Positions 55,293 to 63,193 of a stretch of 64,000 nucleotides of DNA are shown here, piece by piece (positions within the stretch are counted from its first letter, which is position 1; each line of letters opens with the position of its first letter). This DNA comes from Fulvivirga maritima (GTDB lineage Bacteria > Bacteroidota > Bacteroidia > Cytophagales > Cyclobacteriaceae). The translations under genes were made by a program, and so were the position numbers. A model generated the notes under the pieces. It was not told where the DNA came from, made no database searches, and saw only the letters and a program-made list of their open reading frames with translations. The DNA lies in contig NZ_CP089980.1 of the NCBI RefSeq assembly GCF_021389955.1, positions 1,983,501 through 2,047,500 of the forward strand, written 5' to 3'.

Positions 55293-56417
55293 TTGAAGCG
55301 GTTACTGATACTACTATTTTTGGCTCATTATAGCATTTTTTCATTCAGTCAGGATACTACTATGATTAGGGATCTTGATCAGGATTGGTATTTCTATGAA
55401 GATGATGGCTATCTGCCTTTAATAGATAAAGGTGACTATCATGGTAAAACGCTTCATTTTAATCTTAACTCTAATGATTACGCCGAAGCCACGCTCTTGC
55501 TTACAAGTGATCAGCAACTTTCTATATTTATAAATAATAAATTGAGCTTTGTTCTAAAAAGCAAAAGATTGCTTTCCATAGATAGTCTAGCCGGTGAATA
55601 TGGAGAAAACATGCACTTTACTATCTATAATAAAAACTTAAACCCCTTTCAGATCGGTACTCATATTATCAGGATAGAAGATGCCTCTACCTCTCCTTTG
55701 GCGGATAACCTTATTATGATCAAACAGAGGAAGCGCTCTACCTTTAATGAAGTCATTATTGTTGGGATGCTTATACTTATTGCATTGCTAGCCATTCTGT
55801 ATTCTTCCTATCCAAAGGTATTTAGTGACTTCTTTAAGGTGCGCAGAGCCATGAGCATGCGAGAGTTAGATGAGAATTTACTTAAAACCAGACCCTTAAG
55901 TGTAGTTAACCTGCTTTTCTATTTTTATTTAAGCATGATGGTTGCAGTCACACTTATGCTCTATGTTAATCTAAGTGGTACTTTTCAAGAAGTGGGCATT
56001 TTTAGGTCAGAAAACTTCTGGGAAGGATTATTTAATATGCTAAAAGTTGCCCTATTGGTGTTTTTCTGGTTTTTGCTTAAATATTTAGTGATAGCAAATC
56101 TCACCAGTTTATTTAAGTTAGGCTTCTTCCAGTCATCTCATTTTTATAATTCGGTGAGAATTAACATTTTAATTTTTTCTATCTGCGTAATTTTAATAAC
56201 AGGCTCATATTTTTGTTTTAGCATTTTAAATCCAGAATATTATACTATTTTGTTTAATATTCTCTTAATAATGATGGGTTTGAGGGTCATTATTTTGTTT
56301 TTTAGACTAATGAATACGGGCTCGTATAAAACTTTGCATTTATTTTCATACCTTTGCGGCACGGAAGTGATACCATATGTGGTGCTTCTGTATTTTGGAT
56401 TTAATCAACCATTCTGA
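55293..56417 (+). CDS. DUF4271 membrane protein
   Basis: A 374-residue protein: a signal-like N-terminus, an extracytoplasmic beta-rich part (about residues 20-145), one helix at about 152-172, and a C-terminal block of about five helices (from residue 200) with the DUF4271 character (LNLLFYFYLSMMVAVTL-type segments). It starts at TTG 55293, 31 bases after the BamA-like gene, and is followed 18 bases later by hemD. DUF4271 is commonly found next to hemD and gliding genes in Bacteroidota; no activity is known. Confidence 0.78.
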   Translation: MKRLLILLFLAHYSIFSFSQDTTMIRDLDQDWYFYEDDGYLPLIDKGDYHGKTLHFNLNSNDYAEATLLLTSDQQLSIFINNKLSFVLKSKRLLSIDSLAGEYGENMHFTIYNKNLNPFQIGTHIIRIEDASTSPLADNLIMIKQRKRSTFNEVIIVGMLILIALLAILYSSYPKVFSDFFKVRRAMSMRELDENLLKTRPLSVVNLLFYFYLSMMVAVTLMLYVNLSGTFQEVGIFRSENFWEGLFNMLKVALLVFFWFLLKYLVIANLTSLFKLGFFQSSHFYNSVRINILIFSICVILITGSYFCFSILNPEYYTILFNILLIMMGLRVIILFFRLMNTGSYKTLHLFSYLCGTEVIPYVVLLYFGFNQPF

Positions 56418-56447
56418 GTATCTAAGAAGTAATAGTTGCGCGAAGAT

Positions 56448-57224
56448 ATGACCGACCAAGTGAAAGATAGGATACAACCAGTTAAAAGTATCCTGGTGTC
56501 TCAGCCAAAGCCTAATGATGAAAATTCACCTTACTTTAAACTTGCAGAAAAGTATAATATTAAAGTGGATTTCAGACCTTTTATTCAGGTAGACCCTGTA
56601 TCATTAAAGGAATTTAGGCAACAAAAAATAGATGTACTAAAACATTCTGCTGTTATATTTACCAGTAGAAATGCAGTTGACCATTTTTTCAGTATCTGTA
56701 CAGATCTGAAAATTGAAATGCCTGCAGATATGAAATATTTTTGTATCTCAGAGCAAACGGCCAACTACCTACAAAAGTACATCGTAATCAGAAAACGGAA
56801 AATATTTACAGGGCATAGAACTGCCGGAGATCTTATAGAGATCTTAAAAAAGCATAAGAATGAGAAATATCTTTTCCCATGCTCTGATATTAGAAAAAAT
56901 GACATACCGGATTTTTTAGTTAAAAATGACTATAAATTTTCGGAAGCAGTAATATATAGGACAGTAGCAAGTGATTTATCTGACCTGGAAGACGTTTACT
57001 ATGATATATTAGCATTCTTTAGTCCTTCAGGAATTAATTCACTGTTAGTTAATTTTCCGGATTTTAAGCAGAATAATACAAGGATGGCGGCATTTGGCCC
57101 TACTACTGCTAAAGCAGTGAGAGATGCCAATATGATTCTTGATATAGAAGCTCCATTACCAAATGCACCTTCTATGACAGGAGCCATTGAACTGTATATA
57201 AAGAAGGCCAACGGCATCAAATAG
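56448..57224 (+). CDS. hemD: uroporphyrinogen-III synthase
   Basis: A 258-residue HemD-type protein (ATG 56448; TTG 56436 possible). The two-lobed fold is suggested by IFTSRNAVDHFFSI, then YKFSEAVIYRT, DILAFFSPSGINSLL and AAFGPTTAKAVRDA. HemD closes and inverts hydroxymethylbilane in tetrapyrrole synthesis. Sequence conservation in this family is low, so the call leans on the motifs and on the common DUF4271-hemD-sprF neighbourhood in Bacteroidota. Confidence 0.87.
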   Translation: MTDQVKDRIQPVKSILVSQPKPNDENSPYFKLAEKYNIKVDFRPFIQVDPVSLKEFRQQKIDVLKHSAVIFTSRNAVDHFFSICTDLKIEMPADMKYFCISEQTANYLQKYIVIRKRKIFTGHRTAGDLIEILKKHKNEKYLFPCSDIRKNDIPDFLVKNDYKFSEAVIYRTVASDLSDLEDVYYDILAFFSPSGINSLLVNFPDFKQNNTRMAAFGPTTAKAVRDANMILDIEAPLPNAPSMTGAIELYIKKANGIK

Positions 57225-57287
57225 GATATATTTTATATTAATTTAATGTAAATAAGATATTATCTTACGCTTTTTAACGGAAAAGGC

Positions 57288-57319
57288 TTGAATCTATTGT
57301 CAAAAAAAACTTATATTTA
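57288..57319 (+). promoter_or_regulatory. candidate promoter for the sprF-like gene
   Basis: TTG at 57288-57290, 21 bases, then TATATTTA at 57312-57319 (one mismatch to TAnnTTTG), 22 bases before the ATG. Confidence 0.35.
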
Positions 57320-57340
57320 AGACTCTTTTTGATTTTAGAT

Positions 57341-58297
57341 ATGCACAAGTTATTTTTTTACATATCAATTTTGGCGTTATTTTTTGGCTTCAGCAGAGCT
57401 AACGCACAGCAGGATGCGCAATTTTCATTCTATATGAAGAATATGCTCTTCTATAATCCTGCTTTCGCAGGCACCGAAGGCATCACGCAAATGACATTAA
57501 TTCACAGGCAGCAGTGGGCTGGCTATGATGGCACTTATAGTGATGGCGGAGCTCCTACTACCAGCGTCTTCAGCATGACCACACCTATATACCGACTTAA
57601 GAGTGGTTTTGGTGCTCATGTGGTAAATGACAACCTTGGTCCATTAAATAATTTGGAAATGCAGGTTTCCTATGCCTACCATTTAGGTATAAAGAAATCC
57701 AAGCTTAGTTTTGGTGTAAGGGCTGGCCTATTTTCACAATCTATAAATGTAGGTGAATATAGAGCCATCCACCCTGATGATGAGTTGCTTTTAAACGGTG
57801 ATGAATCTCAGATTAGACCAGATATGGCTTTGGGTGTTTATTTTAGATCAGAAAAATATTTTGCAGGATTGAGTTTTAATCACTTATTAAAATCGGAGTT
57901 TAATTTTGGTGTTAATGCAGTGAAGAATCCACTAGAAAATCATGCTTATCTCACTATGGGATATATTCATGAGGTGAATTTCGATGTAAAACTTTCTCCT
58001 TCATTTATGGTTCAAACGGATTTTAATGAATACAGTTTTATACTCGGAGGACTAATTTATTATAAAGATCAAGTCTGGGGAGGGGTTTCCTATAGACAGT
58101 CTGATGATATAAACGCAATGTTAGGGTACAATTTTTTAAAGGATAAATCGTTAAGCTTTGGCTATTCGTTCGGTTATGTTATAAGTCAACAAGACGCTAA
58201 GAAGCCAACTACGCATGAAGTACTAGTTAGTTATCAATTACCAGTTAACCCTGGTAGCGGAAAGAAGATTATACGTACTCCAAGGTTTAGACATTAA
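57341..58297 (+). CDS. PorP/SprF-family type IX secretion outer-membrane protein
   Basis: 318 residues from ATG 57341. Signal peptide ending SRANAQ, then the family start QFSFYMKNMLFYNPAFAG followed by IHRQQWAGYDG, and a beta-barrel body. SprF-type proteins help export or attach partner adhesins; PorP is a core T9SS component in Porphyromonas. Position directly before gldK, as porP is before porK, supports a PorP-like role. A 194-base spacer with its own features separates it from gldK. Confidence 0.92.
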   Translation: MHKLFFYISILALFFGFSRANAQQDAQFSFYMKNMLFYNPAFAGTEGITQMTLIHRQQWAGYDGTYSDGGAPTTSVFSMTTPIYRLKSGFGAHVVNDNLGPLNNLEMQVSYAYHLGIKKSKLSFGVRAGLFSQSINVGEYRAIHPDDELLLNGDESQIRPDMALGVYFRSEKYFAGLSFNHLLKSEFNFGVNAVKNPLENHAYLTMGYIHEVNFDVKLSPSFMVQTDFNEYSFILGGLIYYKDQVWGGVSYRQSDDINAMLGYNFLKDKSLSFGYSFGYVISQQDAKKPTTHEVLVSYQLPVNPGSGKKIIRTPRFRH

Positions 58298-58447
58298 GCT
58301 TTAAAATATTTTGCTTTTAAAGAGAAATTATACAATTTGTGAAATATATTTTTTGAGATACTCTAGTTAAAAACTTAAGCTTAGAGAATTTAGATAGAAT
58401 TTTTTTATATATTTCCGCTCAAAAATTAAAACAAACAAAATGGTTGG

Positions 58448-58473
58448 CTTTAACTTGAAAGAATAAGTTAAAG
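58448..58473 (+). promoter_or_regulatory. leader hairpin and 8-codon ORF before gldK
   Basis: CTTTAACTT at 58448-58456 pairs perfectly with AAGTTAAAG at 58465-58473 (loop GAAAGAAT). It overlaps a mini-ORF, ATG at 58440 to TAA at 58466 (MVGFNLKE), whose stop codon lies in the hairpin, 25 bases before the gldK ATG. No T run follows, so it is not a terminator; a leader controlling gldK translation or mRNA stability is inferred. Confidence 0.4.
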
Positions 58474-58491
58474 AGTTTAAACAAAAGTGTT

Positions 58492-59565
58492 ATGCATAAA
58501 GTTACAAGAAGATTCCTCTACTCATTGTTGTTGTTGGCACCAGCAATATTAGGAGGTTGTGGACTCTTAGGCCTGAGTGGCGGAGGAGGTGACCAAGGCG
58601 AGCTGGTAGGCGTTCCGGGTCGTGAAGGCTGGGTAATGACACTACCCTATGGTATGGTACCGATTCCTGCAGGAACGTTCCACATGGGGCAGGCTGATGA
58701 AGATCCTGCTTCGACACAAATTAATTTCAACAAGCAAATAACAATCGGTTCATTCTATATGGATGATACCGAGATTACTAATAACGAGTATCGTCAATTT
58801 ATTAACCGTTTGATGGAAGACTCTGTTAGTGTGCTGGGTGAAGAGACTATCATGAATGATTATTACCCTGACACTACCGTTTGGGTAAGAGACTTTGCTC
58901 ACCACATGGGAGACCCTGTTCAGGATTACTATTACTGGCACCCTGGCTATGATGACTATCCTGTAGTAGGTGTAAACTGGGAAGCTGCCGTTTATTTTAG
59001 TAAGTGGAGAACTGCTTACTGGGCTGATTATAGAATTAGCATCGGCGAAGTACCTATGCCGTCTTTCAGATTACCTAACGAAGCTGAATGGGAATATGCA
59101 GCTAGAGGTGGTCGTGATATGGCTAAGTATCCTTGGGGTAACCCTTATATCAGAAACGCAAAAGGTTGTATGTTGGCTAACTTTAAACCAGGCAGAGGTA
59201 ATTATTACGATGATGGTTTTGCATACACAGCTCCAGTAGCACAGTATTTTGCTAATGATTACGGTCTATATGATATGGCTGGTAATGTAGCTGAATGGTG
59301 TTTGGATGATTTCAGTCCTGTTTCAGTGCCCACAGTATGGGATCTTAACCCACAATTTATTGATAAGCGTACTGATCCTACCAGTGCAGATTACGATCCA
59401 GAAATTCTTCCTAAGAAAGTTATTCGTGGAGGATCTTGGAAAGACGTAGCTTATTATTTGGAAACAGGAACTAGAACTTTTGAATTTAAGGATTCGGTAA
59501 GAGCCTACATTGGCTTTAGAAATGCTATGACTCATTTGGGTAGATCTTCAGGAGCCGAATTTTAG
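58492..59565 (+). CDS. gldK: gliding motility lipoprotein GldK (T9SS outer-membrane ring)
   Basis: A 357-residue lipoprotein: lipobox GGC with Cys23, then a formylglycine-generating-enzyme-like (FGE-sulfatase) domain from about residue 55 to the end: FHMGQADEDP, FYMDDTEITNNEYRQF, RLPNEAEWEYAARGG, YDMAGNVAEW, and RGGSWKD. In GldK/PorK the domain is structural: it forms the periplasmic ring with GldN under the outer membrane. It is the first gene of gldKLMN. Confidence 0.95.
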   Translation: MHKVTRRFLYSLLLLAPAILGGCGLLGLSGGGGDQGELVGVPGREGWVMTLPYGMVPIPAGTFHMGQADEDPASTQINFNKQITIGSFYMDDTEITNNEYRQFINRLMEDSVSVLGEETIMNDYYPDTTVWVRDFAHHMGDPVQDYYYWHPGYDDYPVVGVNWEAAVYFSKWRTAYWADYRISIGEVPMPSFRLPNEAEWEYAARGGRDMAKYPWGNPYIRNAKGCMLANFKPGRGNYYDDGFAYTAPVAQYFANDYGLYDMAGNVAEWCLDDFSPVSVPTVWDLNPQFIDKRTDPTSADYDPEILPKKVIRGGSWKDVAYYLETGTRTFEFKDSVRAYIGFRNAMTHLGRSSGAEF

Positions 59566-59628
59566 AATTATATTTTTTTATTTATCAAACCCAATAATTA
59601 ACTTTCATTAAATTAAAACCTTAAGACA

Positions 59629-60471
59629 ATGAGTAAAAAAAAAGGTGGACTAGCGGAACTTGTTTATAAAACCATAATGCCTAAGGTTTATGGTATAGGT
59701 GCAGCCGTAGTTATTATAGGTGCTTTATTTAAACTTTTACACTTAAAAGGCGCTAATGAGATGTTGATCCTAGGTCTAGGTACTGAGGCGTTAATTTTCT
59801 TTTTAAGTGCTTTTGAACCCCCACACGCAGAGCCGGATTGGGCAAAAGTTTACCCTGAATTAGCAGAAGACTATGAAGGAGTGGCTACTGCTCCACGTAT
59901 ATCTAATAAACCAGTTGCTAATACTAGTAATGGAAACTCTACTAGTCAGCAATTAGATAAAATGATGGAAAAGGCTAAAATTGGTCCTGAGTTGATCGAA
60001 AGCCTTGGAAAAGGAATGAAGAGTATGGCTGACTCAGCTTCAAAAATGTCAAACTTGGCTGATGCTGCTGCTGCTACTAACGATTATGCTAAAAACGTAA
60101 AAACTGCTTCTCAGTCACTATCTGACATGAACAAGTCTTATGCAACTACTGCTCAGGCTATGTCTTCTATGGCAGATGCGACTAAAGATTCTAAAGAATA
60201 CCATACACAAGTACAAAATGTAACTAAGAACCTTAGTGCTCTTAATGCTGTGTATGAAATGGAATTGAAAGATGCTGATAGTCACGTTAAAGCAATGAAT
60301 AAATTCTACACTAACATGGCCGGAGCCTTAGAAGGTATGACCAAAGCTGGTGAGAAGACTAAGACATTTGCTAACGAATTAGATAAGCTTACAACAAACC
60401 TTACTTCATTGAACACAGTGTATGGTAACATGCTTACTGCAATGAGAGGATCTAGCCCTAAACAAGGATAA
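59629..60471 (+). CDS. gldL: gliding motor protein GldL
   Basis: A 280-residue inner-membrane protein. Two N-terminal helices (about residues 20-38 and 44-62); the conserved membrane Glu that couples proton flow to motion in GldL is Glu53 (GTEALIFFLSAF). A long helical cytoplasmic tail follows, with three loosely repeated segments (about 170-265) each containing NLSxLNxVY-like patterns. GldL pentamers surround the GldM dimer to make the T9SS/gliding motor. Confidence 0.94.
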   Translation: MSKKKGGLAELVYKTIMPKVYGIGAAVVIIGALFKLLHLKGANEMLILGLGTEALIFFLSAFEPPHAEPDWAKVYPELAEDYEGVATAPRISNKPVANTSNGNSTSQQLDKMMEKAKIGPELIESLGKGMKSMADSASKMSNLADAAAATNDYAKNVKTASQSLSDMNKSYATTAQAMSSMADATKDSKEYHTQVQNVTKNLSALNAVYEMELKDADSHVKAMNKFYTNMAGALEGMTKAGEKTKTFANELDKLTTNLTSLNTVYGNMLTAMRGSSPKQG

Positions 60472-60523
60472 TTAGGGATATCAATATTGTTTATGATTTA
60501 TTCATTAAAAGTATCAATCTAAT

Positions 60524-62113
60524 ATGGCTGGCGGAAAAGAAACCCCAAGACAGAAGATGATCGGCATGATGTACATGGTGTTAACAGCCCTGTTAGCACT
60601 AAACGTAAGTAGTGCCGTATTAGAGAAGTTTGTCTTTATAGATGAAACATTAAAGGAATCTGGAGTTGCGTTATCTGAAAAGAATAATAAAACTTTAACA
60701 AATATTACTGCAGAGGTTAAGAAGAAGGGTGATCGTGGACCGGACGTTAAAGTGCTTAAAAGTGCTCAAGATGTTCGCAACATGACGCAAGATATCTTAA
60801 CTTACATGGACGGCCTAAGAACCAGAATGGCTGAAGAAACCGGAGGTTACGATCCTGAAACGCACGAGCTTAAAGGTGCTAAGGATACTGAAGGTGTAGC
60901 TAATATAATGATTAAGAATAAGGAGGGTGAAAAGTTAAAATCACAGTTAAATGACTATTCTCAAAAATTAGCATCTGTAACGGGATCTGAATTTACTCCT
61001 TTAGCAAGAGATGCTGCTGAAATACCTATGGCGGCTTCTGATCCTGATCAAAAAATGAAAGATTTCTCTGAATATTATTTTGGAGATACTCCTACAGCAG
61101 CTGGTATGGCAACTATTAGTCAACTTGAAACTGAGCTTTTGGGTTACGAGTCACGAGCACTAGAAATTTTGGCTGAGAAAGTTGGAGCTAAAGATGTAGA
61201 ATTTGACAAAGTGGTGCCTTTGATTAGGCCAACTTCTAACGTTGTTGCCTCTGGTGCTGATTTTGAAGCAGACTTATTTATAACTGCTGCTGCATCTGGT
61301 ATGAACCCTACATTTAGTTACAATGGTAAAGAAGTGCCTGCTGAAACTAATGAATTTGGCATCAAATATGGTAAGGTGAAGTTTGCTGCAAAAGCAACTA
61401 GCTATGACCCTAAAACTTTGATGTCAGAGCAAAAATTCAAGGCTCAGATTAACTTGAATGATAGTACTTATACTATTGATCATACTTATTACGTTGTAAA
61501 ACCAGTAATACAAGTTAGATCAGCTGCTTTACAAGCTTTGTATATGAACTGTGGAAATGAATTGGATATTCAGGTACCTGCTTTAGGTACAAGCTATAAT
61601 CCTTCTTTCTCTTCTTCAGAAGCAACAGTTGTAAAAGGTAACAAACCGGGTCTTGTAGTAGTTGTACCTAAAGGTAGATCAAAAGTTAATCTTACTGTTA
61701 GTAATGGAGGTAATGTACTTGGAACTGAAAGGTTTGATGTTAAGAAGGTACCTGCTCCAAATATTGAGATTACTTCAAGGAATAGGCCTGTTGATTTCGA
61801 GAATGGTGTAGCATCGGCTGCTTTAACTACTATCAAAGTTAGTGCTGAAGCGGAGGAAAATTTCGCACGTGAAGTTCCAAATGATGCAAGATATAGAGTA
61901 AGAAAAATTAATGTTAAGTTGGCCAGATCAGGCAGACAAATTAAGACCGGAGACTTTTCATCAGAAAATATAGATTTAAGAGCTTGGAGGTCATTGTTTA
62001 GAGCTGGAGATAACTTAATTATAAAGGTGGAGGATGTTAGTAGAAGAACATATCAAGGTGAAAATGAGAGAGTGAAGCCTACTACTTCTATCTATAATAT
62101 CCCAATAAAATAA
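60524..62113 (+). CDS. gldM: gliding motor protein GldM
   Basis: A 529-residue protein. One N-terminal membrane helix (about residues 12-32, MMYMVLTALLALNVSSAVL) that lies inside the GldL ring, then four periplasmic domains, including an N-terminal helical domain and beta-rich D2-D4 in the C-terminal 300 residues. GldM spans the periplasm and contacts the GldK/GldN ring. ATG start 52 bases after gldL; length standard. Confidence 0.95.
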   Translation: MAGGKETPRQKMIGMMYMVLTALLALNVSSAVLEKFVFIDETLKESGVALSEKNNKTLTNITAEVKKKGDRGPDVKVLKSAQDVRNMTQDILTYMDGLRTRMAEETGGYDPETHELKGAKDTEGVANIMIKNKEGEKLKSQLNDYSQKLASVTGSEFTPLARDAAEIPMAASDPDQKMKDFSEYYFGDTPTAAGMATISQLETELLGYESRALEILAEKVGAKDVEFDKVVPLIRPTSNVVASGADFEADLFITAAASGMNPTFSYNGKEVPAETNEFGIKYGKVKFAAKATSYDPKTLMSEQKFKAQINLNDSTYTIDHTYYVVKPVIQVRSAALQALYMNCGNELDIQVPALGTSYNPSFSSSEATVVKGNKPGLVVVVPKGRSKVNLTVSNGGNVLGTERFDVKKVPAPNIEITSRNRPVDFENGVASAALTTIKVSAEAEENFAREVPNDARYRVRKINVKLARSGRQIKTGDFSSENIDLRAWRSLFRAGDNLIIKVEDVSRRTYQGENERVKPTTSIYNIPIK

Positions 62114-62128
62114 AATTATATAGAGGTT

Positions 62129-63037
62129 GTGAACATGATAAACTGTAAAAAATTTATACTTGTTGTCTTTATAGGATTGTTGGCCACTCCTATGTTAGCG
62201 CAGAAGAGTGAATTGGATCAATATAATCCTAATTCAATAGAGCCCATAGCAAAGTATGAGCATCTGTTTAAAAGGCGAGTATGGCGAACAATTGATTTAA
62301 AAGAAAAGCAAAATAAAGGATTCTTTGCAAGAGGTGGCGAGATAACTGCTTTTATCCTCGATGCTATTCGATCTGGTGAACTAGTGGATTTATATACTAA
62401 TGATTCACTAACTACAAAGATGAGCAAGGATGAATTTTTAAACAGATTAGTTTATCAAGAAGGTCTTGAAATAGCTCCTTGGGAACCAGGTGTAGAGTAC
62501 TACGAAGGTGATCAGGTAAAATATAACGGTGTAGTTTATTCGGCTATTTTCGATGAGATTACTTCTGTTCCTTCTGAATCACCAGATGATTGGGAAGCTA
62601 CTCCTGGAGTAGGTAGTGCAATTCTGTTCTTACCTCGTCAGATCAGTATTTTGAGGTTAATGGAAGATATGATTTTCGATAAAAGAAGATCAAGACTTTA
62701 TTATAAACCTCAGAGTATCCAGTTAATTATACCTGGCTCTGAAACTCTTGATGGAGTAGAGTTGCCATTGGTAGTGCTTAAATACAAAGACTTGTATAAG
62801 TTGTTTAAGGATCATCCTGAAACAGCTATATGGATCAATAGATACAACAGTGCTGAAAATAAGAATTTTGCTGATGCATTATCTTTAAGAGAATTTAGAT
62901 CTACTTTGTTTAAATTCGAAAACCCTGATGATGATCCTATTGTAGATATGTACAAGAATAGGATGGAAGCTGTAATGGCATCTGAATGGTGGGAGATGGA
63001 ACTGATGGAAAAAGAACACAACCTTTGGGAATATTAA
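62129..63037 (+). CDS. gldN: gliding motility protein GldN with an embedded CBM5/12-like module
   Basis: A 302-residue exported protein (GTG 62129, or ATG 62135 with the same signal peptide ending MLAQ). GldN features: FKRRVWRTIDLKEKQNKGFF, IFDKRRSRLYYKPQSI and the family-typical ending HNLWEY. Residues about 117-157 carry a chitin-binding-type signature that I do not expect in GldN (separate entry). GldN/PorN joins GldK in the T9SS ring. It begins 15 bases after gldM and is followed by a terminator, so it closes the operon. Confidence 0.9.
   Translation: MNMINCKKFILVVFIGLLATPMLAQKSELDQYNPNSIEPIAKYEHLFKRRVWRTIDLKEKQNKGFFARGGEITAFILDAIRSGELVDLYTNDSLTTKMSKDEFLNRLVYQEGLEIAPWEPGVEYYEGDQVKYNGVVYSAIFDEITSVPSESPDDWEATPGVGSAILFLPRQISILRLMEDMIFDKRRSRLYYKPQSIQLIIPGSETLDGVELPLVVLKYKDLYKLFKDHPETAIWINRYNSAENKNFADALSLREFRSTLFKFENPDDDPIVDMYKNRMEAVMASEWWEMELMEKEHNLWEY
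62477..62602 (+). other. CBM5/12 (chitin-binding-type) signature inside GldN
   Basis: The segment PWEPGVEYYEGDQVKYNGVV and the following YSAIF, ending PDDW, match the CBM5/12 pattern W-x5-Y-x2-G-x2-V-x-Y-N-G-x2-Y with identical spacing, then a Pro-rich turn and a final Trp155. Aromatics Trp118, Tyr124 and Trp155 are those that usually line the sugar site. Confidence 0.7.
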
Positions 63038-63052
63038 TCCTATAACGATAAT

Positions 63053-63083
63053 AAAAAAGGGCCACATCTGTGGCCCTTTTTTT
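63053..63083 (+). terminator. rho-independent terminator after gldN
   Basis: Stem AAAAAAGGGCCACA / TGTGGCCCTTTTTT with a two-base loop, T-rich on plus and also on minus, so it may work both ways for convergent uvrC. Confidence 0.88.
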
Positions 63084-63193
63084 GTTGATAGCAATTTTCC
63101 TTTTATAACAGAACCCTATATTTCTTTAGCTAATATTGGATGAGGCGCTAGATTTAAGTCCCAGTTAATCGTGTTGGAGACTGTTAATTGGAA

